Origin: Massilia sp. Root351
Lineage (GTDB): Bacteria > Pseudomonadota > Gammaproteobacteria > Burkholderiales > Burkholderiaceae_D
DNA length: 64,000 nt
NCBI RefSeq assembly: GCF_001425045.1
Contig: NZ_LMDJ01000023.1
Span: forward strand, 1,214-65,213
Direction of reading: 5' to 3'
Shown: positions 16,565 to 24,465 of the stretch, piece by piece
Layout of the letters: each line of letters starts with the position of its first letter
Numbering within the stretch: the first letter of the stretch is position 1
The notes under the pieces: generated by a model
Seen by the model: the letters and a program-made list of their open reading frames with translations, nothing else
The model's database searches: none
What the model was told of the DNA's origin: nothing
Position numbers and translations under genes: made by a program

Positions 16565-16587
16565 CGACCTTCACAGGTCGGCGTTTT
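16565..16587 (+). terminator. Terminator following the tRNA remnant
   Basis: CGACCT (16565-16570) pairs with AGGTCG (16575-16580) around TCAC and is followed by GCGTTTT. It looks like the native terminator of the tRNA gene, supporting this point as the end of the island. Confidence 0.6.
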
Positions 16588-16735
16588 GCATTCTGACCCT
16601 GGCCCCCCTCTGGGATATAGAAAAGCCATTGCCGACACCATGGATACGACCTACAGTGAATTGCGGGAGGCTTGCCGCCTCCCACAGCATTGCCTTGCTG
16701 AGAGCTGGGCACACTGCGACTGGGAGGATGCGATC

Positions 16736-17368
16736 ATGGTACGAGCAGACTGGCGGCTGGAAGGCGAATGGGTCAAGAACTGCAACTGTGCGTTTGGATG
16801 CCCGTGCGATTTCAATGCACGCCCCACCAATGGAGAATGCAAAGGCCTTCTCGGGATGCGGATTACGAAGGGAAATTTTGAGTCGACCGATCTTGGCGGC
16901 CTGAGTTTTTTCGTTACAGTCCACTTTCCCGGGCCATTACACGAAGGCAACGGCGAGGCGCAAGCGATCATCGATGAGCGCGCCACACCGGCGCAACGCG
17001 AAGCATTGTTTGCCATCCTGTCCGGGAAAAACTCTGCGGAAGGAACGTTGTTCCATATTTTCAGCCTGATCGTGGCGACAATGCATGAGCCGATCTTTGC
17101 GCCCATACACTTCGAGTTCGACAAGCTCGCCAGGGTCGCGGGCATCGACATTCCGGGCGTGCTCACAACCGAGGTAGAACCGATCAAGAACCCCGTGACG
17201 GGCGCCCCGCACCGCATTCAAGTCGTCATGCCAGAAGGGTTCGAGCACCGGGAGGGCGAAGTCGCCTCAGCGAATATCCACAGCACTGGCGCCATCAGGT
17301 TCGATACCAGGGGAACGCACAGTACGCTGGCCGATGTCGTGCAAACGCCGCATGGCGTGGAAGCGTAG
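16736..17368 (+). CDS. DUF1326 domain protein
   Basis: The product is 210 residues from the ATG at 16736, ten bases after GGAGG. The N-terminal NCNCAFGCPCDFNA cysteine cluster and the overall pattern fit DUF1326, a family of unknown function often next to DUF2182 membrane proteins, as here. The cysteines suggest metal binding. The stop is directly followed by the next start with no gap, so the two genes form an operon. Confidence 0.8.
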   Translation: MVRADWRLEGEWVKNCNCAFGCPCDFNARPTNGECKGLLGMRITKGNFESTDLGGLSFFVTVHFPGPLHEGNGEAQAIIDERATPAQREALFAILSGKNSAEGTLFHIFSLIVATMHEPIFAPIHFEFDKLARVAGIDIPGVLTTEVEPIKNPVTGAPHRIQVVMPEGFEHREGEVASANIHSTGAIRFDTRGTHSTLADVVQTPHGVEA

Positions 17369-18202
17369 ATGAAGCGCGCTCGTGGGCGCGGCAATGGCTT
17401 GGTAGAACGAGCCTTGCGGTACGATCGCCTCCTCGTGATTGCAGGCGTGTTGGCCGTTATCGTGCTGTCGTGGACCTATCTGCTGGCCGGCGCAGGCACC
17501 ATGCAGGAGATGGATGGCATGCTGATGCCCATGAGCTCGGGCCCGTGGACACCCGGCCATGCCATCGTTATGTTGCTTATGTGGACTGTGATGATGGCGG
17601 CCATGATGCTGCCGAGCGCCGCATCAATGATCCTGTTCTACGCCGCGATTGCACGCGGCCGTGACACAAGCGGCATGCCGACCGCGCGTTCGGGGATCTT
17701 CGCCGCCGGCTATGTCGCGATCTGGACCGCCTTCAGCCTCGCCGCGGTTGCGCTTCAGTATGGCATGGAGCGGCTTGCCCTGCTCTCGCCCATGATGGAG
17801 ACGACAAGCAAGACCCTGGCCGGTGGAATACTGATCGCGGCAGGCCTCTATCAATGGTCGCCGCTTAAGAAGACTTGCCTGCAAAGCTGTCGTTCCCCCC
17901 TGGAATTCGTGCTGAGCCATTGGCGATCCGGCGCGCGTGGCGCGTTCGTGATGGGAGTGCTGCATGGCGTCTACTGCGTGGGCTGTTGCTGGATGCTGAT
18001 GCTACTGCTCTTTGTCGGCGGCATCATGAACCTGGGCTGGATTGCCGGGCTGGCCATCCTGGTTCTGGCCGAGAAGCTTGTTCCCGCAGGCTACTGGATC
18101 GGCCGCGGTGCGGGAGTTTTACTGATCGGGTGGGGCATTGCCACACTGTTGTATGCCGGTGCGACCGGGCCCGGCATGCTGGCGTTGCCGTTTCATCTCT
18201 AG
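17369..18202 (+). CDS. DUF2182 integral membrane protein
   Basis: The product is 277 residues with about six to seven hydrophobic segments. It has methionine-rich stretches (MWTVMMAAMMLPS, residues 71-83) typical of DUF2182 proteins, which are annotated as predicted metal-binding membrane proteins. The start abuts the stop of the DUF1326 gene, so the two products probably work together in metal handling. That role is inferred from the residues and pairing only. Confidence 0.8.
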   Translation: MKRARGRGNGLVERALRYDRLLVIAGVLAVIVLSWTYLLAGAGTMQEMDGMLMPMSSGPWTPGHAIVMLLMWTVMMAAMMLPSAASMILFYAAIARGRDTSGMPTARSGIFAAGYVAIWTAFSLAAVALQYGMERLALLSPMMETTSKTLAGGILIAAGLYQWSPLKKTCLQSCRSPLEFVLSHWRSGARGAFVMGVLHGVYCVGCCWMLMLLLFVGGIMNLGWIAGLAILVLAEKLVPAGYWIGRGAGVLLIGWGIATLLYAGATGPGMLALPFHL

Positions 18203-18344
18203 AATCCTACTGTCCGGTTCATCTCCGCGCAGGGCGTTCTCGCAAGCGTAGAATCAGAATGTCACAAGGAGTTGAATCGCGCGAAGCAGTCCTTTAAAGA
18301 TGTGGGGCAACTCCATGCATTCACGCTAGGTGAGGAGCGTCATC

Positions 18345-18914
18345 ATGTTCAGCAAAGATCGGTTCATACAGGATTGCAGGACTGCGGTGGTCGAGGGTCA
18401 GGGAGCCATTCGAGAAATCGTGGAAGAAGCGGTTTCCAATAGAGCAAAAGTAATGGCAGAGCTCGGCGAACCTCGGTGTGCAGGTATCACTACGCTATAT
18501 CGGGCGCATGACTTGACCATTCTCCAGTTCACTTGGGCACCGTATATGGTGCTCATGCCGCATAACCATCAAATGTTTGCGGTAATTGGCATCTATTCAG
18601 GCAGAGAAGACAATATATTCTGGCGCAGGAAAGAAATGATCATCGAGGCGGCAAGCGCAAGATCGCTTGGGCCAGGTGACGTTGTGGCGCTTGGGCGGGA
18701 TACCATCCATTCAGTTCTGAATCCAATCAGCAAGATGACATCGGCGATACATGTTTATGGCGGGGATTTCTTCGCTCCGGATGAGCCCAGAAGCGAATGG
18801 GAACACGAGACACTAGTCGAACGCCCTTGGGATGTCGAGAGAGTGAAAATGCTGTTCCGCGATGCAGAGCAAAGATTCAACGCTGTGAAAAGGTGGTCGC
18901 CTGGTCTTGCTTAA
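18345..18914 (+). CDS. Cysteine-dioxygenase-like cupin
   Basis: The product is 189 residues. GAGGAG seven bases upstream supports the ATG at 18345. The cupin metal-binding residues appear in PHNHQMFAVIGIYSGRED and further on in DTIHSVLN. This resembles cysteine/3-mercaptopropionate dioxygenase-type iron cupins. The exact substrate cannot be told. It stands alone, with about 140 bases upstream and 190 downstream free of genes. Confidence 0.65.
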   Translation: MFSKDRFIQDCRTAVVEGQGAIREIVEEAVSNRAKVMAELGEPRCAGITTLYRAHDLTILQFTWAPYMVLMPHNHQMFAVIGIYSGREDNIFWRRKEMIIEAASARSLGPGDVVALGRDTIHSVLNPISKMTSAIHVYGGDFFAPDEPRSEWEHETLVERPWDVERVKMLFRDAEQRFNAVKRWSPGLA

Positions 18915-19105
18915 GGGCGGGCGCGCGACCTGTATCGCAGCGGGCCCACGTGTTGCAGTCCGTCTCGCAAATGCGCTGTCTGGCGGCCTCTTTTTACCTC
19001 TCGTCACACTTCCCGATGGTGCGGCAAGGAAACTTGATACAGTGAAGTAATGAATCGCATCACAGGTACGAAATCGTCACTCACAGTTAACATGAAGGAG
19101 GATTC

Positions 19106-20203
19106 ATGCAGTTTATGAAGTATCTCGTCACACCTGCCGCCGTCGCTGTTGCACTTTGGTTTCCCTGCCTTAACGCCTCGGCGAGTACGGTCAATGAAGC
19201 CAATCAATTGGCCAGGGAAGCGATACAGCGGACGATGAAGGATCTGCGAATTCCTGGCTTGCAGATTGCGGTCGTCAAAGATGGTCAGGTTGTTTTGTCA
19301 GAAAGCTATGGCTTGGCCAACGTCGAGAACCGCGTACCTGTCACTCATGCGACGCTGTTTCCCATCAATTCCGCGACAAAAACGTTTACCGGCGTCGCCA
19401 TGATGCAGTTGGTCGAAGCCGGACTGGTAGAGCTCAACGCCCCTGCCTCGCGCTATCTGGATGACCTGCCTGAGGCTTGGCGGAGCATTCGCATCCGTCA
19501 ACTACTAGGGCATACGTCAGGCCTGCCCGACATCGTCGATCAGAAGGGCCTGATTGGAGGCGGGAGTAAGCGCGATGCCTGGAAGGCGGTCAAGATGCGC
19601 CCGATGGATGGGCCCGTTGGCGATAGGTTTGCCTACAATCAGACCAATTATGGGCTGCTGGCGCAGATCATTGCCAAGCAAGGGAAAATCCCGTATGAGC
19701 AATATCTCGCAGAGCATCAGTTCGCGCCGGCAGGCATGCCTTTATCGACTTTTGGCGATAGCTATGATCTGGTTCCCAACGCCGCGACAATTTATAGCTA
19801 CTCACCACGTGGAACCATGGCGAGAGACGATGACAATCGCTTGTCCCGTTGGATTTACGATATGCCTTATAGCCTTTGGGCTGGTGGCGGAATCCAAACC
19901 ACCGCGGATGAAGTAGCGCGCTGGATCATCGCGCTGTCCAACGGCAAGCTAATTAGTGCAGCCAATGTCGAGAGCATGTGGACGCCAGAAAAGCTGAACA
20001 GCGGAGCTGACGGAGCCTGGGCAGCCGGATGGCCGGTACTGCAAACCTCGCCCAACTTGCAAGTGGCAGGGATCGGTGGCGCTCGTGCCGCCTTTTTCGT
20101 TTATCCGGATGATCGACTGGCGGTCGTTGTGCTTACCAATCTCGCGGGCGCGAATCCCCAGCGCTTTATCCCCCAGATCGCCAGGCTCTACAAATCTCCG
20201 TAG
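19106..20203 (+). CDS. Exported beta-lactamase-family serine hydrolase
   Basis: The product is 365 residues with an N-terminal signal peptide ending near ASAS. The class C/S12 motifs are present: S-x-x-K as SATK and Y-x-N in FAYNQTNYG. It lacks features that would mark a true AmpC, and such proteins are usually esterases or peptidases. GAAGGAG lies just before the start. It is monocistronic. Confidence 0.8.
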   Translation: MQFMKYLVTPAAVAVALWFPCLNASASTVNEANQLAREAIQRTMKDLRIPGLQIAVVKDGQVVLSESYGLANVENRVPVTHATLFPINSATKTFTGVAMMQLVEAGLVELNAPASRYLDDLPEAWRSIRIRQLLGHTSGLPDIVDQKGLIGGGSKRDAWKAVKMRPMDGPVGDRFAYNQTNYGLLAQIIAKQGKIPYEQYLAEHQFAPAGMPLSTFGDSYDLVPNAATIYSYSPRGTMARDDDNRLSRWIYDMPYSLWAGGGIQTTADEVARWIIALSNGKLISAANVESMWTPEKLNSGADGAWAAGWPVLQTSPNLQVAGIGGARAAFFVYPDDRLAVVVLTNLAGANPQRFIPQIARLYKSP

Positions 20204-20368
20204 CCGAGTGTCTCAAAAAAAAGTCAACCCCTCATCCGCTGGTGCGCTACGGGGTGCCACGGTGATGGACCGGACGCGGGGCATGTGGGGGGGCGCAAAC
20301 GAGGATTGCATTATTTGCAATACAACAAGTAAAATAGGTCCCTTCATAAGTCATTGAAGGATCTCCCG

Positions 20369-21553
20369 ATGCAGCGATTCCTTGGCCTGTGCGCCGCTTT
20401 CCTGATGTTGTGTATTGGTCCACTCGTGCATGCGGAGCAGCAGCCTGAAATTGCCGTAGCAGTGGACGTGCGCCATGTGGCAAAAGACCTGTGGCGCGTG
20501 GATTACCGTTTCGCGCAAGCCGTGACGGCGGTCAAACTGCATTCCATAGGCGCGTTCCGCAAGCAGGAGTGGAAAGTGCTCACGCCCGGCATGGCCATGA
20601 CATCTGGAGCGGACTTCGATGTCATTGCGTCGAAAGGCAAGCCGTTCAAGGCTGCCAGCGTGCAGATCAGGACTTTCGACGGCTGGTCGCCCAAGGAATA
20701 TGTCTCGTTCAACCGTTTCAGTGATGGCGGGACGTCGGTCTACCTCGGCCATCTGCAAGGCGACGTCGAACAAGGCGACAAGACGCTCTCCATGCACACC
20801 GATTTCACCTTCGCTGGCCTGGCGCAGGAGAACGTGATCGCGCCGCCGGCCAACCGGCTGAAGCCGGGTGGGCAGCGTGGCTATGTCTACTTTGGACCGG
20901 CGCAGGCCATCCTTGCCGGTGCGGTGAAGGTCGTGATCGATCCCAAGGCCCCGCAGTGGCTGCGCGAAACCATACTTGACGTCGGTGCAAAAACGTCCGG
21001 GTACTACGAGAAGGCCTATCAGCGCCAGTTGAAGGACGAGCTGCTGATCATGGTCGCTATTGGCAACGTCGAATCGCCGGGCTTTTCGATGAAAGGGGGC
21101 GCCATCATGGGCGCAGGCCAGGTTTCTTACCTGATGGAAGGCAAGCAAGTGCAGCTTGACCATCCGAAACTGCGCGAGTACGCGACCAAAACCGTAGCAC
21201 ACGAGATGGCGCACATCTGGCAAATGGCGGTTGCCCGCGGCGGCCTGGGCGACGACCAGGGGCCGTGGATCCACGAGGGCGGCGCCGAGGCCATGGCACT
21301 TGACGCCCTGGCCCAGACTGGCTTGTTCAGCGAGGAAGCAGTGAAAGCCTACCGCGCGAAGCAAGCTGCGGCCTGTGAGAAACTGGGCGGTGCCGTCGAT
21401 ACCTTTGACGGCATCTATGCCTGCGGGCTGATGCGCTTCGACAAGCTGGGCGTCGGCATCGTCCCGCTTTGGCGCGCCATGATGGAGACAACCGAAGCAA
21501 CGGGCGCTGCCTATTCCCAGCAGATGATCGACACTATCGTGGCTGCGAAATAG
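20369..21553 (+). CDS. Exported HExxH metallopeptidase-like protein
   Basis: The product is 394 residues. AAGGAT six bases upstream selects the ATG at 20369. A signal peptide runs to about residue 22. HEMAH (H278, E279, H282) is a zinc-binding motif, and WIHEGGAEAMALDAL about 25 residues later supplies a probable third ligand glutamate, as in gluzincins. The N-terminal part looks like a beta-rich domain. I cannot name the family or substrate. Confidence 0.65.
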   Translation: MQRFLGLCAAFLMLCIGPLVHAEQQPEIAVAVDVRHVAKDLWRVDYRFAQAVTAVKLHSIGAFRKQEWKVLTPGMAMTSGADFDVIASKGKPFKAASVQIRTFDGWSPKEYVSFNRFSDGGTSVYLGHLQGDVEQGDKTLSMHTDFTFAGLAQENVIAPPANRLKPGGQRGYVYFGPAQAILAGAVKVVIDPKAPQWLRETILDVGAKTSGYYEKAYQRQLKDELLIMVAIGNVESPGFSMKGGAIMGAGQVSYLMEGKQVQLDHPKLREYATKTVAHEMAHIWQMAVARGGLGDDQGPWIHEGGAEAMALDALAQTGLFSEEAVKAYRAKQAAACEKLGGAVDTFDGIYACGLMRFDKLGVGIVPLWRAMMETTEATGAAYSQQMIDTIVAAK

Positions 21554-21834
21554 CTGTATCGGTGCGTGAGGACGAATACGAACTCGGGCACGAGAGGTCT
21601 TAGTTTCTCGAGCGGCATCTGATTCCCCTTCCCCTCGGAGTTGCTGAGCAGGTCAGCTGTCCAGTCTGCAAACGGTCCGCCACCGGATCTCGGCTACCTG
21701 CGTCCAAGCCTAGGCCGTTAAGACACAACTTGATGTCAGGCTACAAGCTGCTGTCAGCCCTGCCTTTCGCCTACGGGAGTGGAGCGAGGCGAATTAGCTG
21801 GGCGGCCGCGATGGGTGCACCGCCGCAGCGATTG

Positions 21835-22911
21835 TCAGTGGGATGCCGCGCCGGGCCGCCGGCAGAGGGCGCTGACGGGATTCGGCCCCTTCGCCGTGAG
21901 CACGCCCAGGCGGTACGGAATCTTGATGTAATCATTTACGCGCACTGCAGGGTCATTTCCCTGGAAGAGGTACTCCAGCGGCTGGCAAGGGTCGATTGTC
22001 ATCGTTTGATCGGTATTGGTCCGCACCAGTTCGCCGTGCGAAATCCCTTCCGACCAGATCCGTTCCACGTTATCGCGCGTCGCGAAAGCGTTCATCGGCG
22101 CGGACGAGAAGGGCTCCCATTTTCCGTCCAGGCTATCGCTCTTCCAGATCCGGAAGTAGCGTCCCGCAGGCGATATTGCCTCCACCAGCGTGATGTAAGT
22201 ATTCGTGTTGGCGATCTTGTAGGTATTGCTTGCCTCGAATACGTCTTCCTTTTTTTCGGACATGACAGCGACAGTGTTGCGGAAGCCATTCGGGAACTGG
22301 CTCAACCCGGTTTCGGACCGCAGCAATCGTCCGTTATCGTCGGTACTGAACAGGTAGCATTTTTTATCATCGCAGATCACCCAGAAATCCAGCCAGCCGG
22401 CGCCCTGCGGAGCCTTGACGATGTCGGGTTCGACTGGAAAGAACTTTTTCGGTGCGCTCCACGACAGCGGATCGCCGATATCTTTCGAGGTTGAATACAG
22501 CGGATCGGCGCCTTGATAGACGAGATACCAGGTCTTCTGCGGAGCGAAATAGAATACTTGCGGCGCTGCGCGATAGCCTGGCCCCATGGGGGACTTGTCA
22601 AGCGGGACTATTTTCGCTGCCGGCGCGTTCGACCAGCTGTCGAAGCTGGTGTACCCAAGGCCCCAGCCAGCAGACCCGGCGGTTGTGATAAAAGCGTGAT
22701 ATTTTCCATCCACGTAAACAATCGAAGGATCTTTCACGCCGTAGATTGTCTGGTTGGGATCCGCCTGAGGCGAAATCAGCTGCGGGCTGGAAGTCCAGTT
22801 AAACGCCAGTTTGGCAGGCTCCGTCATGCTGTTGGCAATTGCGTTGTCGCCACCCCATCCTGCGAAGGCAGCCAACAGGCTCACACCCGCGCTGCATTTT
22901 TTTAGCTTCAT
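21835..22911 (-). CDS. Secreted GH62 alpha-L-arabinofuranosidase
   Basis: The product is 358 residues. A signal peptide is followed by a single GH62 five-bladed propeller. Family hallmarks are clear: YGVKDPSIVYVDGKYHAF, AGSAGWGLGYTSFDSW, GPGYRAAPQVFYFAP, FWVICDD and DPCQPLEYLFQG. It removes arabinose side chains from arabinoxylan or arabinan outside the cell. AGGAAG lies eight bases upstream. GH62 is commoner in fungi and actinobacteria than in betaproteobacteria, so transfer is possible. It fits the plant-polymer theme of the right half. Confidence 0.9.
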   Translation of the reverse strand: MKLKKCSAGVSLLAAFAGWGGDNAIANSMTEPAKLAFNWTSSPQLISPQADPNQTIYGVKDPSIVYVDGKYHAFITTAGSAGWGLGYTSFDSWSNAPAAKIVPLDKSPMGPGYRAAPQVFYFAPQKTWYLVYQGADPLYSTSKDIGDPLSWSAPKKFFPVEPDIVKAPQGAGWLDFWVICDDKKCYLFSTDDNGRLLRSETGLSQFPNGFRNTVAVMSEKKEDVFEASNTYKIANTNTYITLVEAISPAGRYFRIWKSDSLDGKWEPFSSAPMNAFATRDNVERIWSEGISHGELVRTNTDQTMTIDPCQPLEYLFQGNDPAVRVNDYIKIPYRLGVLTAKGPNPVSALCRRPGAASH

Positions 22912-23228
22912 TAATGTCTTCCTCGATTGGCACGTCCGAAAATACTTCGGAATAGAGCATAGACCGAGTTGCGTGCGGACGAATAAGACAGAATGCAGAG
23001 ACTTGGCTACTCTGCTGATTCATGAACGAAGTGTGCCAAAAGTGTTATGCCGCCCGGGCCCGCATTGGCCAGGCGGGCAGCACAGGGATGCGGGAATAGA
23101 ATTAAACGCCCGAGTGCTTCAACCATCTGCACGCCGCCAGCATTTTCAGGATAGTCGCTGGCGGCGCCTGCGCCGACTTAACCCATCTTTAAGCGGAATC
23201 ACGGACTCAGGTCTGCCGTGGAGGCAAG
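22912..23228. other. Non-coding stretch
   Basis: This holds the promoter side of the GH62 gene and the 3' side of the hydrolase gene that follows. No gene and no convincing terminator are seen. Confidence 0.4.
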
Positions 23229-24338
23229 CTACTTGCGTTTGGGCGGTGCCACCGCCAGCGGCCGCACCGTCTCGAGCAGGCTGACTAACGTCTTGCCTGG
23301 TTCTTCCCACGGGATCATGTGAGCGGAATGCTCGAACCATATGCCGCTCTTGTAGGGCGCCTTGACCCGCTTGAGCCACTGGTCGGTTGGCGCCGATGGC
23401 GTGGTGTAATCGTTGCGACCCATGAACATCACGACCGGGATGGGGAAGCTGCGCACGTTGCGGTAGTCGACCCTGAGAAACTCCGGAAGCAAACGGCCGA
23501 GCGAGAACATATTGCCGGCGTTAATGGCGTGGACGTCGCAGTCGTTGTACTCTGGCGACAATTTGCCGGCGGCGAAAAAATAGTTCGAACTGTCGCGATA
23601 GGCACTCAAGCCACCGTAATATTGCGCCCAGGTACGTGCCGTGACGATACGCTCGCGGGTGAGCGGCTGGTCGCCAGGATAGGGCGCGATGGACGCCAGT
23701 TCTGCGACGGCCTTCCCGTTGTTGTGCGCCTTCGATTGCTCGACCGCGTAGTCAAAGCTGATGCGTTCATTCTCTTGGGTGCTGATGACCTGGCCAATGC
23801 CGACGTAAGCATAGAAAAGGTCCGGCCTCTTCAACGCCGCGCCCATGCCGATCACTGTGCCCCAACTGTGGCCCATCAGGATGACCTTGTCCTTGTGGTA
23901 GCGGGTCTTGATGTGTTGCGCAACTTCGATCGCATCGTCGATATAGCGCGGGATGTGGATGCTGTCACCGAGCGCATCCGGCGCGGTTTCATTGAAGGTC
24001 TTGCCGGCCCCGCGCTGGTCATAATTGACGATGGTGAAGTATTCTTCCAAAGGACGCTGGAACTGCCAGATGGCTGGAATGAGCGGCGAGGCCGGACCGC
24101 CGTGGATGAACAGGATCACAGGGTTGCTCTGTTCCTGCCCGCGCACGTTGATCCATTGATCGATGCCGCCGATTTTGGTCTTGTAGGCGTCCTGCACGCC
24201 GGACGGCGCGACGATGCGGCCCAGGTCCTTGATCACTTCTCGCGCCTTGGCATATTCCGCCTGGCTCTTGCACTCCTGCGCCCACGCACCGGCGCACAGC
24301 GACGCCAGCAGGACGCCAGCCATCAGAATTTTTTTCAT
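23229..24338 (-). CDS. Exported alpha/beta hydrolase (S33 proline-iminopeptidase-like)
   Basis: The product is 369 residues from the ATG at 24338, the only start that gives a proper signal peptide (MKKILMAGVLLASLCAGAWA). HGGPASP is the oxyanion motif, GHSWG contains the nucleophile serine, and NYDQRGAGKT is typical of S33 peptidases. Acid and histidine are likely in MGRNDYTTP and FEHSAHM. It is probably a periplasmic aminopeptidase or esterase. It lies downstream of the TonB receptor on the same strand but behind a strong hairpin. Confidence 0.8.
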   Translation of the reverse strand: MKKILMAGVLLASLCAGAWAQECKSQAEYAKAREVIKDLGRIVAPSGVQDAYKTKIGGIDQWINVRGQEQSNPVILFIHGGPASPLIPAIWQFQRPLEEYFTIVNYDQRGAGKTFNETAPDALGDSIHIPRYIDDAIEVAQHIKTRYHKDKVILMGHSWGTVIGMGAALKRPDLFYAYVGIGQVISTQENERISFDYAVEQSKAHNNGKAVAELASIAPYPGDQPLTRERIVTARTWAQYYGGLSAYRDSSNYFFAAGKLSPEYNDCDVHAINAGNMFSLGRLLPEFLRVDYRNVRSFPIPVVMFMGRNDYTTPSAPTDQWLKRVKAPYKSGIWFEHSAHMIPWEEPGKTLVSLLETVRPLAVAPPKRK

Positions 24339-24420
24339 CGACGCACAACCTTGGACATGAAGAGGATGCAATTCTAGTCCGAATTGCCCGTGAGCGCCGT
24401 CGTGAGTGGTTAACGCGACA

Positions 24421-24453
24421 GCGCCCCACCTGCCGCCAGGCAGGACGGGGCGC
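24421..24453 (-). terminator. Long hairpin after the TonB receptor gene
   Basis: GCGCCCC and CCTGCC (24421-24434) pair with GGCAGG and GGGGCGC (24439-24453) around a tetraloop. There is no T-run on either side, so it may be a pause or mRNA-stability hairpin rather than a classical terminator. Confidence 0.5.
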
Positions 24454-24465
24454 CTGATGGGAGGA

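Noticed and set aside
16214..16641. Minus-strand frames crossing the tRNA remnant
   Set aside because: Their peptides (GGIEPP, GAESNHRH) are typical false proteins read antisense to tRNA ends.
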